In this document: positions 48,820-56,191 of the stretch, piece by piece
Layout of the letters: every line of letters begins with the position of its first letter
Numbering within the stretch: the stretch's first letter is position 1
Assembly: GCA_034433305.1 (NCBI GenBank)
Contig: DAOUAM010000045.1
Coordinates: 1 to 56,191, forward strand
DNA: 56,191 bases
Source of the DNA: DAOUAM01 sp034433305
GTDB lineage: Bacteria > Chloroflexota > Dehalococcoidia > Lucifugimonadales > DAOUAM01
Direction of reading: 5' to 3'
Position numbers and translations under genes: made by a program
The notes under the pieces: model-generated
Seen by the model: only the letters and a program-made list of their open reading frames with translations
Databases searched by the model: none
Told to the model about the DNA's origin: nothing

Positions 48820-49221
48820 TCAGCCCGCCATGCCCGCGACGGCGCGCAGGTGGGCCATGGCGTCAGTCACGTCCTGGACCGCGTCCCTGAGGTCTGCCTC
48901 AGCCAGCGACACATGGGCCGGGGCGCCCCCTTCGGACGCCTGGCCCAGCAGGTCGCGCAGCCTGGCCTCGCGGTCAGCCAGCCGGCTCTGCATGATAATG
49001 AGGTCCGTCAGCAAGTCCTTGAGCCCGGCGGGAGCGCCCTCTGACCTGGGCAGCGCGGCCTGGAGCGCCCGCAGGAGCTTGAGCCGCAGGGCGCTGAGCC
49101 GCGTGGCATGCTCGATAAGCCACAGGGCCTCCCGCATGGGCAACTGCGATGGTGCCCCTGCCTCTGCCCACACCGCTTCCAGGTAGCGCTCCGCCAGGTG
49201 CTGAGTCTCTTGAGTGCCCAT
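48820..49221 (-). CDS. Hypothetical helical protein
   Basis: 133 residues from an ATG at 49221 with GAGGAGAG just upstream; earlier in-frame codons lack an RBS. No family is recognised. The sequence is strongly helical and soluble (AERYLEAVWAEAG, LWLIEHATRLSALRLKLLRALQ, LIIMQSRLADREARLRDLLGQ), with heptad-like leucines that suggest a small coiled-coil bundle. It stands alone on the minus strand between two surface-associated genes. Confidence 0.6.
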   Translation of the reverse strand: MGTQETQHLAERYLEAVWAEAGAPSQLPMREALWLIEHATRLSALRLKLLRALQAALPRSEGAPAGLKDLLTDLIIMQSRLADREARLRDLLGQASEGGAPAHVSLAEADLRDAVQDVTDAMAHLRAVAGMAG

Positions 49222-49400
49222 ACTCTCCTCGTTTCTCCTGGAGTCCAGTGCTTCCTGCCTGGCGACAGGCAGTGTAGCAACGGCCATGCCAGGGGTCAAC
49301 GCGGGCAGACCTCACCCGTGGCATATCACCCACCGTGGCCAAGCTGTGCCCCTCTCCCTACAGGCTGCCTGTTTGGGCTGACATCCGTGATAAATTCACG

Positions 49401-49430
49401 TTGTAACAGGTGAGACCTGGGCGATACAAT
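49401..49430 (+). promoter_or_regulatory. Possible promoter of the sigma-factor gene
   Basis: TTGTAA (49401-49406), 18-nt spacer, TACAAT (49425-49430). If used, translation cannot begin at the GTG at 49410. Confidence 0.45.
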
Positions 49431-50042
49431 ACCGTGCTATCCATACATTCCTGTACAGCAACCCCACTCCATAGGGACTGGCCCAAGACAGCCAGTATAC
49501 GGGCGGCATTGTTCCTGCGCAGGCCATCTGAAAGCTCGGCGACATACAGGACCGCGGTTGCCCAGTTATACGAGACCCACTTTGAACGGGTGGCGAGGTA
49601 TATAGCAGCGCGGACCGGCAACACTGGCGAGGCGGAAGACCTCGCCAGCGAGGTCTTCGTGCGCGCGCTGCGCTCCGCCGACTCCTACAGGGACACCGGC
49701 GCGCCCATGGAGGCCTGGATCTTCAGGATAGCCCACAACATAGTGGTGGACTACCTGAGACAGAAGAGCCGGCGGCCCGCTTCTGTTACACTGGACAACG
49801 CCTTCGCCCTGGCGGCCAGGGACAACCCTGGCGAAGACCTGGAGCACCAGCAGGAGGTGCTCCAGCTACACAAGGCCATAGAGCAGCTCAGCGAGGCCCA
49901 GCGGCAGGTGCTGGCGCTGCGCTTTGGCGCGGAGCTCACCTCCGAGCAGGCGGCCCAGGCACTGGGCAAAAAGCCTGGCGCGGTCAGAGAAATGCAGAGC
50001 GCGGCCATCAAAAGGCTGCGCCAACTTCTGGGACAGCAATAG
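49410..50042 (+). CDS. Sigma-70 family (ECF-like) sigma factor
   Basis: Up to 210 residues. Region 2: LYETHFERVARYIAARTG through AEDLASEVFVRALRS and EAWIFRIAHNIVVDYLRQ; region 4: LSEAQRQVLALRFGAELTSEQAAQALGKKPGAVREMQSAAIKRLRQLL. The start is uncertain; GTG at 49410 lies before the putative -10, and GTG 49434 or TTG 49509 are likelier. The large anti-sigma-like membrane protein begins 3 nt after its stop, so sigma and anti-sigma are probably coupled. Confidence 0.9.
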   Translation: MRPGRYNTVLSIHSCTATPLHRDWPKTASIRAALFLRRPSESSATYRTAVAQLYETHFERVARYIAARTGNTGEAEDLASEVFVRALRSADSYRDTGAPMEAWIFRIAHNIVVDYLRQKSRRPASVTLDNAFALAARDNPGEDLEHQQEVLQLHKAIEQLSEAQRQVLALRFGAELTSEQAAQALGKKPGAVREMQSAAIKRLRQLLGQQ

Positions 50043-50045
50043 AGA

Positions 50046-52955
50046 GTGCTGGCGCACAAGACCATGGCAAGCAGGTTCGACCAGGCCCTGGATGACTGCC
50101 TCACCCGGATCATCTTGCAGGGTGAGCCGGTGGAGGCGTGCCTGGCGCGCTACCCGGACCTGGCGGCGGAGCTGGAGCCTCACATCCAGGTGGCCCTCAG
50201 GACGGCCAGGGCTTTCGCCTTTACACCCAGCGCGGCCTCCAGGGAGCGGGGACGCCAGCGCCTGCTGACGGAGATGCGCGAGCTGGAGCGCGCCGAGGCG
50301 CAGCGTGGCGGGGGAGGCCCCTCGTGGCGTGGCCTGCGTTGGGCGCTGGCCTCAGCCGCCGCCGTGCTGGTTGTCCTGGCTGGCGGCTTCGGAGTGGCCA
50401 GGGCCTCGGCCAGCGCCCTGCCAGGCCAACCCCTCTACACAGTCAAGCGCACCGTGGAGCAGACGCGGCTGGCCCTGGCCTTCTCGGACGAGGAGAAGGC
50501 GGAGCTACACCTGGCTTACGCCCAGCGCAGGGCGAGAGAGTTGGGCCTGCTGGTCAGCGCCGGGCGGGAGGACAGGCTGAAGGCTGTGGGGGACGACCTG
50601 CGCCAGAGCCTGGATGCCGCCGCCGACATCGCCCGCGCGCTGGACAACGAGTCCGCCGTGGCCGGCCTCCAGGTGCGCCTGGAGGAGAGCGCCTCCGAGT
50701 CCCTGACCAACCTGCAGGTGGCGCTGCAGGCCGCGCCGGAGAGCGCCCGCGAGGCTGCCAGCGAGGTCTTCGTAAAGTCCAGCGAGGCCTTTGGCTCCAC
50801 CATAGAGACCGTGGCCGCCGAGGCGCCGCCAGCCTACGCCTCAGCGGCTCCCGGGGTGCTGCAACTGTGGGCCTCGGACCCGCCACCACCCGACCTGGAG
50901 CAGGTCCTGGTGCAGGTGGACCAGATAGAGGCCCACCTGGTCACGCCGGCCCGGGGCGGTCAGTGGGTCACCCTTACGCAGGAGCCTCAGACCTTCGACC
51001 TGCTACGCATCGCCGAGGTCCGCCGGTTCCTGGGCGAGCAGCAGGTGCAGCCTGGCACATATACCAAGGTGCGCTTCAGGATAAACAGCGTCACGGTGGT
51101 CGCCAACGGCCAGGCGCACCAGGCCATCGTGCCCAGTGGACACCTGGACCTGGTGCGTCCCTTCCGGGTGGAGGAGGGCCAGACCACCGTGGTGCTCCTG
51201 GACTTCGAAGGCGCCGAGTCCATAAAGATGGCCGGCCGCGACGACTATATCCTGGCCCCCAGGGTACGAGTACTGGCCCAGGAGCCTGAGACGCTCCCAC
51301 CGGACAGGCCGTCCAGGGGCGGCAGGCCGCGCGAGCGCGACGGCAGGCCAGGCCGCGGTGCAGGTGCAGTGCCACCGCTGACCGGCGAGGAGGGTATCAT
51401 CGCCGAGGTGGAAGGCGCCATCGAGGAGGTGGCCCAGGACTTCGTGGTGGTCAGGGGCAAGCGCATTGCCGTTAACGCCCAGACCCGCGTGGACTCGGCG
51501 CTGGAAGTGGGCGGTCGGGTGAGGGTGGAGGCCCAAGGCCAGCCAGGTGGCGGCTTCCTGGCCCTGAGCATCGCGCCTTCCATGCCACCGCGCGAGCCAG
51601 GCGACAGCGGCAGGCCACGCGAGACCGTCGTTCAGGTCCAGGGCGTTATCGAGTCCATGAGCGAGGGCGAGTGGGTTGTGGCCGGCCAGCGTATAGCTGT
51701 CCCGCCAGACACCGCCATCACGGGCGACGCCAGGCCAGGCGCGTCGGCCACCGTGGATGGCGTGGCCCAGGCCGGGGGCGTGGTGCTCGCCCAGCGGATT
51801 GTGGTGACGCCAGTGGGGGGCCAGGCCGGCGAGACGCCCACGCCGACTCCGTCACCGCAGCGCACCGTCAATGTCAGCGGCCTGCTGGAACTCCTGGACG
51901 GCCTGCGCTGGACAATAGACGGGCGCAGGGTAATCATCACCCTGGACACCAAGATAGAGGGCGTGCTGGCCCCTGGCACCCGTGTCCAGATAGAAGGCAC
52001 GGTGCAGCCCGACGGCAGCATACAGGCCGTGACCATCCGGCTGCTGGGGCCTCCTCCTCGTCCCAGTCCCACCCAGGGGCCTGAGGGCAAAGGGCCAGGC
52101 AATGAGAACAAAGGCCCCGAGGAGAAACTCAGGGACCAGGTGCGCCTCCGGGGCACTCTGCAGGCCCTGGAGGGCGACAGGTGGCTTGTGGATGGCGAAG
52201 CGGTGGCCATTGACCAGACTACCCTGGTGGACGGCCTGCCGGCCGTCGGCGCTACCGTCCAGATAGAGGGCTTCCGGCAGGAAGATGGCACCATCCTCGC
52301 CACGGTAGTGCGCCTGTTTCCACCCAGGGGGAACGGCCCCAGGGAGGAGGCCACGCCAACGCCCACTCCGACACCCGCGCCAGGGCCGGCCCCGGCGGAC
52401 ACGCCCACTCCGACGCCAGCGCCCGTGTCCTTCCAGGGCACACTGGAGCAGGCGCTGGGGGACGAGTGGACCGTAGGCGGTCGCAGGGTGGTGCTGGACG
52501 CCAGCGCGCTGGTATCTGGCGTGCCGGAGCCAGGCTCGGTCGTGTCCATAGAGGGCGTGCTGCGGGAGGATGGCGTCACCGTGGCCCTGGTGGCAACAGT
52601 GCTCCAGGTCCCGACGCTGACTCCCACGCCCACGCCAGAGCCAACACCCACCGTGGCACCAATACCCGGGCCGGCGCCCACCGCCACACCATCGCTGGTG
52701 CCGACCGATACCCCCACCCCTGAGGCCCTGGACTTCACCGGCACGGTGGCCTCGCTGGACGTCGGCGAGTGGTGCGTGGACGGACGAAAGGTGCGCCTCT
52801 CCGCCACCACCGCGCTGGACGGAGTGGCTGCCCCTGGGGTGAGGGTGCGAGTGCGCGGCGCTCTGGCCAGCGACGGCGCTATCCTGGCCGACAGTATAGA
52901 AGTCCTGGGGCCATCGCTCCCGCCTGCGCTGTCCTGCCTCCTGCCCGGCCCGTAG
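50046..52955 (+). CDS. Anti-sigma-like membrane protein with DUF5667, DUF4382 and six DUF5666 repeats
   Basis: 969 residues. Residues 1-95 are cytosolic and helical (FDQALDDCLTRIILQGEPVE), the expected sigma-binding part; a membrane helix lies near 98-120. Outside follow a DUF5667 domain (about 125-265, LPGQPLYTVKRTVEQTRLAL), a DUF4382 domain (about 285-407) and six DUF5666-like repeats of about 60 residues starting near 449, 529, 609, 699, 794 and 895, with the pattern G-x-hydrophobic...W-V-x-G...G-x-x-V-x-(V/I)-x-G...D-G. Pro/Thr linkers (PTPTPTP) separate the last ones. GTG start at 50046, 3 nt after the sigma stop; ATG 50064 is the alternative. Likely a surface-sensing anti-sigma factor; ligand unknown. 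Confidence 0.82.
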   Translation: MLAHKTMASRFDQALDDCLTRIILQGEPVEACLARYPDLAAELEPHIQVALRTARAFAFTPSAASRERGRQRLLTEMRELERAEAQRGGGGPSWRGLRWALASAAAVLVVLAGGFGVARASASALPGQPLYTVKRTVEQTRLALAFSDEEKAELHLAYAQRRARELGLLVSAGREDRLKAVGDDLRQSLDAAADIARALDNESAVAGLQVRLEESASESLTNLQVALQAAPESAREAASEVFVKSSEAFGSTIETVAAEAPPAYASAAPGVLQLWASDPPPPDLEQVLVQVDQIEAHLVTPARGGQWVTLTQEPQTFDLLRIAEVRRFLGEQQVQPGTYTKVRFRINSVTVVANGQAHQAIVPSGHLDLVRPFRVEEGQTTVVLLDFEGAESIKMAGRDDYILAPRVRVLAQEPETLPPDRPSRGGRPRERDGRPGRGAGAVPPLTGEEGIIAEVEGAIEEVAQDFVVVRGKRIAVNAQTRVDSALEVGGRVRVEAQGQPGGGFLALSIAPSMPPREPGDSGRPRETVVQVQGVIESMSEGEWVVAGQRIAVPPDTAITGDARPGASATVDGVAQAGGVVLAQRIVVTPVGGQAGETPTPTPSPQRTVNVSGLLELLDGLRWTIDGRRVIITLDTKIEGVLAPGTRVQIEGTVQPDGSIQAVTIRLLGPPPRPSPTQGPEGKGPGNENKGPEEKLRDQVRLRGTLQALEGDRWLVDGEAVAIDQTTLVDGLPAVGATVQIEGFRQEDGTILATVVRLFPPRGNGPREEATPTPTPTPAPGPAPADTPTPTPAPVSFQGTLEQALGDEWTVGGRRVVLDASALVSGVPEPGSVVSIEGVLREDGVTVALVATVLQVPTLTPTPTPEPTPTVAPIPGPAPTATPSLVPTDTPTPEALDFTGTVASLDVGEWCVDGRKVRLSATTALDGVAAPGVRVRVRGALASDGAILADSIEVLGPSLPPALSCLLPGP

Positions 52956-53077
52956 CCCCCCGCAACACCTCACCCCATTTCTCAGGAAATCCACCCGTTA
53001 CCTGCTGATGCTCATTGGCCATAAACGTTTTAGCTTTCGGTGACATTTTCACACGTGGGCCATGGAGGCATCAGGCT

Positions 53078-53530
53078 ATGAGGAAGCTCCTATTCCTTTT
53101 GCTTATCCACGGCATAATCTTTGCTTCTGGCTGCGTCAGCACTCCCTCACCCGCGACCTCACCCCAGGCGACGGCCACGCCCGGCCTCGCTGCTACCGCC
53201 ATTCCAGCGCCGACGGCCACGGCCAGCACCCGGCCAACACCTGCCCCGGAAGCCACGCCCGCCGCCAGCCCGACTCTGGTGCCGTTTTTCCTGGAGGTGG
53301 CCGCCCCGGAGGACGAGAGTACCATCGCTGCGCCATCGGTGGAGGTGAAGGGACGCACGGTGCCCGACGCGGTTGTATCGGTCAACGGCGAGCTTGCCAC
53401 GGTGGAGGCCGATGGCAGCTTCACGCTGTCCCTGTCCCTGGAGGAAGGCCCCAACGTCATCGAGGTCGTGGCCAGCGACTTCCAGGGCAACGAGGCAGCC
53501 CGCGTCCTCACAGTAATCTATGTGCCCTGA
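53078..53530 (+). CDS. Ig-like domain lipoprotein
   Basis: 150-residue lipoprotein. Signal peptide MRKLLFLLLIHGIIFASGC with the lipobox Cys at 19, a Pro/Thr/Ala-rich linker (about 25-70), then one Ig-like or Glucodextranase_B-type domain (VAAPEDESTIAAPSVEVKGR, VSVNGELATVEADGSF, VIEVVASDFQGNEA). An ATG at 53078 is chosen over 53015 because it starts the signal peptide. It sits between two DUF5666-repeat proteins on the same strand and shares their linker style, so it probably belongs to the same surface system. Confidence 0.8.
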   Translation: MRKLLFLLLIHGIIFASGCVSTPSPATSPQATATPGLAATAIPAPTATASTRPTPAPEATPAASPTLVPFFLEVAAPEDESTIAAPSVEVKGRTVPDAVVSVNGELATVEADGSFTLSLSLEEGPNVIEVVASDFQGNEAARVLTVIYVP

Positions 53531-53660
53531 CCAGGCCACTGGCGACTACTGCCATTAAGGCACCCTGACACTCCAGGCGTCAGCACGTTGTAGCTATTGG
53601 ACGCAGCAAAAGTGGAGTGAACCTCCCGGCGTCCCAACGAGTATGCCTATAAGGAGGCGA

Positions 53661-55241
53661 ATGATGAAGGACTCCATCCTTGGCAGTGCCCGGAAACTCA
53701 TGGCCGTGTCACTGGCCGGAGCGCTGGCCCTGGGCAGCATCGGGACCGCGCTGGCCCAGTCGCCAGGAGAGGACGGTGACAAAAAGTATGGCATCTTCGG
53801 GACCGTGGTAGACAAGGGCAACAGCCAGTTGACGGTCAGGACCAGGCAGGGCGAGGAATTAGAGTTGGCCATCAGCGCCGACACCAGCTTCCGCGTGCCG
53901 GGCGAGACAGAGGCCGACCTGGACAGCGTGCAGGAGGGCAGCCGCGTGGCGGTACTGGCCCAGGGCGACGCCGACGCCCGCACCGCCCTCAAGGTCATGG
54001 TGGTGCCGGGCGAGCCTCAGCGGCACCACCGCGTGCTCACGGTAGTGGACATATCGGGCAACACCGTGATTGCCCAGGACGCCCAGGGCAACCAGGTGGA
54101 GGTGGAGCTGGACCACGAGGTATCCCAGGACATCCAGGGCCAGCTTGTCACGTTCATCGGCGTAGCCAGCCAGAAGTCCAACCGGTTCAAGGCCAACGCC
54201 GAGGTAAAGATCGCGCAGGTCGTGGAGCGGCTGGAGGCCCACGCCCTCAAGCTGGCTGAGAGGGCCGAGGCTGAGGCCAGCGCCGAGGCCAAGCTAAGGC
54301 TCAGGGACAACCTGGCCCAGCTCAAGGCGCGGCTGGAAGCCAGCATGCAGAAGCACCTGGACGTGTTTACCAGGGTCATCGCCAGCGCGCCCGAACAGTC
54401 CCAGGCATCCCTGAAGGGGGCCCTCGAGCTGACGCTCCAGGGCTACCAGCAGGCGCTGGACGTCCTGGCCGGCGCCGAAGGCTCTGCCGAGGCCAGGCTG
54501 AAGCTGCGCCCAGCCCACGGCACCGTGGAGTCTGTAGATGCCGCGGCCGGCGGACTGACCATCAAGACCGACAGCGGCGCTACCCTGTCCCTGAAGGTGG
54601 ACAGCGAGACGGAAGTGAGGCTCAACGGCCAGGAGGCAACGCTGGCGGACCTGGAGGCCGGGACGGTGGTAAGCGTGCGGTACAACAGCGAGACTATGGT
54701 GGCCGCCGAGGTCATCGCCAGGGCCAGGACAGAGGCCAGGGCTTCGGGCGTCATCGCCAGCGTGGATAGCGCCAGCGGCCAGGTGACGGTGGAGCTAGAC
54801 AACGGCCGGACTATCGGGCTGCGGGTGGACACCGCTACCGAGATAGAAATCAACGGCCAGCCAGCCACCCTGGCAGACCTGGAAGCAGGCGCCAGTGTGA
54901 AGGTGAGGTACGACGCCAGCACCGGCGTGGCCCTCCAGATCGAGGCCAGGGCTGAGGCGGAGGCTGAGGAGGACACGGAGGACGATGCCACGGCCCGGGG
55001 CACGGTGAAGTCGGTGAACACTCTCGCGGGCCAGATAGTAATCGAGGCCGAGGACGGGACAGAAATCACGCTGAACATAACTTCTGACACGGAAACGTCC
55101 ATAGACGGCCAGGCGGCCACGCTGGCGGCGCTGGCCGCCATCATCGGGGCCAGCGCCGAGGTGGAGTACAGCACCGAGACCAGCAACGCGCTGAGCATCG
55201 AGGTCACGGGCAACGCCAGCTCCAGCCTTGGCCTGCCTTGA
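53661..55241 (+). CDS. Secreted protein with five DUF5666 repeats
   Basis: 526 residues. A signal peptide (MAVSLAGALALGSIGTALAQ, cleavage after ALA) precedes five DUF5666-like beta repeats: two before and three after a helical, Ala/Glu-rich segment (about 190-280). The last three share NGQEATLADLEAG-type loops, evidence of recent duplication. AAGGAGG precedes tandem ATG codons at 53661 and 53664. No membrane anchor is evident. Its repeats match those of the 969-residue protein upstream, so a binding partner or shared ligand is plausible. Confidence 0.82.
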   Translation: MMKDSILGSARKLMAVSLAGALALGSIGTALAQSPGEDGDKKYGIFGTVVDKGNSQLTVRTRQGEELELAISADTSFRVPGETEADLDSVQEGSRVAVLAQGDADARTALKVMVVPGEPQRHHRVLTVVDISGNTVIAQDAQGNQVEVELDHEVSQDIQGQLVTFIGVASQKSNRFKANAEVKIAQVVERLEAHALKLAERAEAEASAEAKLRLRDNLAQLKARLEASMQKHLDVFTRVIASAPEQSQASLKGALELTLQGYQQALDVLAGAEGSAEARLKLRPAHGTVESVDAAAGGLTIKTDSGATLSLKVDSETEVRLNGQEATLADLEAGTVVSVRYNSETMVAAEVIARARTEARASGVIASVDSASGQVTVELDNGRTIGLRVDTATEIEINGQPATLADLEAGASVKVRYDASTGVALQIEARAEAEAEEDTEDDATARGTVKSVNTLAGQIVIEAEDGTEITLNITSDTETSIDGQAATLAALAAIIGASAEVEYSTETSNALSIEVTGNASSSLGLP

Positions 55242-55308
55242 GTCCAGCCACAGGCCCGGTGCTTGAGCCGGTAATGCACAGAGAGGAGGGGCGCGGCCCA
55301 GGCTATTC

Positions 55309-56043
55309 ATGAGAGTATTATTCTTCTGCCAGGACAACAGCACAGTGGAGCACCTTACCCTGGGCCTGAGGCTCCGGTGGCCGGACACCGCGCCTCTCGT
55401 CGCCCATACGGGGACGCTGGGCCTTCAGGCCATCGAGCAGAAGTGCCCGGACCTGGTCATGCTCTGCAACGACCTGCCCGACATGGGCATGCTCTCGGCC
55501 ATCCGGGAGATCCGGCGGTTTTCCCACCTGCCCGTCGTTGTGGTAGCCGATAGCCGGAGCGAGGACGAGGACGCCATCAACATGGTCAAGGCCATAGACC
55601 TGGGCGCCGACGAGTACATACGGCTGCCGTGCAACCTGGTGGTGCTCATGGCGCGCATCGCCGCCATCCTGCGCAGGTACGGCTCTGTCGCCAGGAACGA
55701 CCAGGGGCCGGTCCAGTGCGGAGAGCTTCTCATCAACCCCGCCACCTACGAGGTATCCATCGGCTCCAGGCGCATCTTCCTGACCCCGACGGAGTTCAGG
55801 CTGCTGTACCTACTGGCCAGGAACAGGCAGACGACCGTGCCCCAGGAGCTTATCCAGCGCACCGTATGGGCAGACGATGACGAGGAGAACAGGGACAGGC
55901 TCAAGAAATACATAGGCCGGCTGCGGCGCAAGCTGGGCGACGACTCCAGCAGCCCCGTGTGCATCAAGACCATCCACGGCGTAGGCTACCGGCTCGTGCC
56001 ACGCTCCGCCCCGGAGCCTGAACACGTGGCCGCGAGAGTGTAG
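55309..56043 (+). CDS. OmpR-type response regulator with degenerate receiver
   Basis: 244 residues. The receiver-like domain (1-120) keeps the fold (DLVMLCNDLPDMGML, DLGADEYIRLP) but the phosphoacceptor position is C53, the Thr/Ser position is A80 and the Lys position is L106, so it is a pseudo-receiver. A complete winged-helix DNA-binding domain follows (GELLINPATYEVSIGSRRI, LTPTEFRLLYLLARN, KKYIGRLRRKLGDD, IKTIHGVGYRL). No histidine kinase is adjacent. Regulation by ligand or protein binding instead of phosphorylation is inferred. It lies 67 bp after the secreted DUF5666 gene. Confidence 0.9.
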   Translation: MRVLFFCQDNSTVEHLTLGLRLRWPDTAPLVAHTGTLGLQAIEQKCPDLVMLCNDLPDMGMLSAIREIRRFSHLPVVVVADSRSEDEDAINMVKAIDLGADEYIRLPCNLVVLMARIAAILRRYGSVARNDQGPVQCGELLINPATYEVSIGSRRIFLTPTEFRLLYLLARNRQTTVPQELIQRTVWADDDEENRDRLKKYIGRLRRKLGDDSSSPVCIKTIHGVGYRLVPRSAPEPEHVAARV

Positions 56044-56094
56044 GCGCCCTGCCTCGCCCCCTTGTATCTTGGAAGGGGGATAGAATGAAAGAGA

Positions 56095-56159
56095 GGGTGC
56101 GGCAGACCCAAACCCCCTGGGTCCACAAGAGGCCGCTAGAGAGCGTGGTCGCCGCACCC
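56095..56159 (+). ncRNA. Possible three-way-junction RNA at the window edge
   Basis: A 9-bp stem GGGTGCGGC/GCCGCACCC (56095-56103 with 56151-56159) encloses hairpins GACCCA/TGGGTC (56105-56110, 56118-56123) and GGCCGC/GTGGTC (56131-56136, 56145-56150, two G-U pairs). An open frame from an ATG at 56085 with GGAAGGGGG upstream also runs off the edge, so the stretch could instead be coding. Neither reading is settled. Confidence 0.35.
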
Positions 56160-56191
56160 ATCCCCCACAAAAGCCCGAACAGTTGCCTGGG

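Noticed and set aside
51852..52994. 380-codon minus-strand frame with Gly/Val/Ser repeats
   Set aside because: Antisense of the DUF5666 repeats and Pro/Thr linkers.
56095..56159. Hammerhead ribozyme
   Set aside because: The junction lacks the CUGANGA and GAAA core.

Overview
The window looks like a piece of a high-GC chromosome from a Chloroflexota bacterium, probably a Dehalococcoidia or SAR202-like lineage. This is an inference from gene content: RNase Y next to YmdB, tandem CaiB/BaiF CoA-transferases, an M81 peptidase, an enolase-superfamily enzyme, and sigma factors paired with DUF5667/DUF5666 surface proteins. No marker gene settles it. The DNA is densely coded on both strands and most genes have AGGAGG-type ribosome binding sites. 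Intergenic spaces repeatedly hold short GC-rich palindromic elements of at least four families (A to D below).

Left part (1-28 kb). A VapC-type toxin with an HTH antitoxin lies at the edge. A minus-strand housekeeping block follows: thiolase, B-box membrane protein, PlsY, PHP phosphoesterase, YmdB-like phosphodiesterase and RNase Y. Next come a large FtsX-type permease split by a one-base frameshift and an aldo/keto reductase. A complete envelope-stress set, htpX-pspAB (+) facing pspA-pspAA (-), occupies 12.5-15.4 kb. From 16 to 32 kb there is a run of catabolic or hydrolytic enzymes: CocE/NonD hydrolase, class IV aminotransferase, M81 peptidase, HpcH/HpaI aldolase, amidase, two CaiB/BaiF CoA-transferases, enolase-superfamily enzyme and acyl-CoA dehydrogenase. 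An aminoglycoside 3'-phosphotransferase homologue, BioY and Fmt are interspersed. A small ABM-like monooxygenase gene carrying an internal amber codon sits before the acyl-CoA dehydrogenase.

Middle (32-40 kb). A LuxR-type regulator is preceded by two 37-bp direct repeats, each holding a palindrome. tRNA-Gly, a leaderless cupin gene and tRNA-Ile follow. A 730-bp islet holding only a DUF433/DUF5615 toxin-antitoxin pair is bounded by the tRNA-Ile 3' end and an exact 65-bp copy of it. Beyond it lies a five-gene minus-strand operon, ECF sigma factor, zinc-finger anti-sigma/membrane fusion, ABC ATPase and two membrane proteins, with every junction an ATGA overlap.

Right part (40-56 kb). Here are a CehA/McbA metallohydrolase, a membrane-anchored putative zincin, CorA, a D-2-hydroxyacid dehydrogenase, tRNA-Arg and a CPA2 antiporter. 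A surface-signalling neighbourhood follows: collagen-like lipoprotein, sigma factor, a 969-residue anti-sigma-like protein with six DUF5666 repeats, an Ig-like lipoprotein, a secreted five-repeat DUF5666 protein, and a response regulator whose receiver has lost its phosphorylation residues. A possible three-way-junction RNA lies at the right edge. The strongest candidates for undescribed biology are the tRNA-flanked toxin-antitoxin islet, the sigma/ABC operon and the DUF5666 surface cluster.
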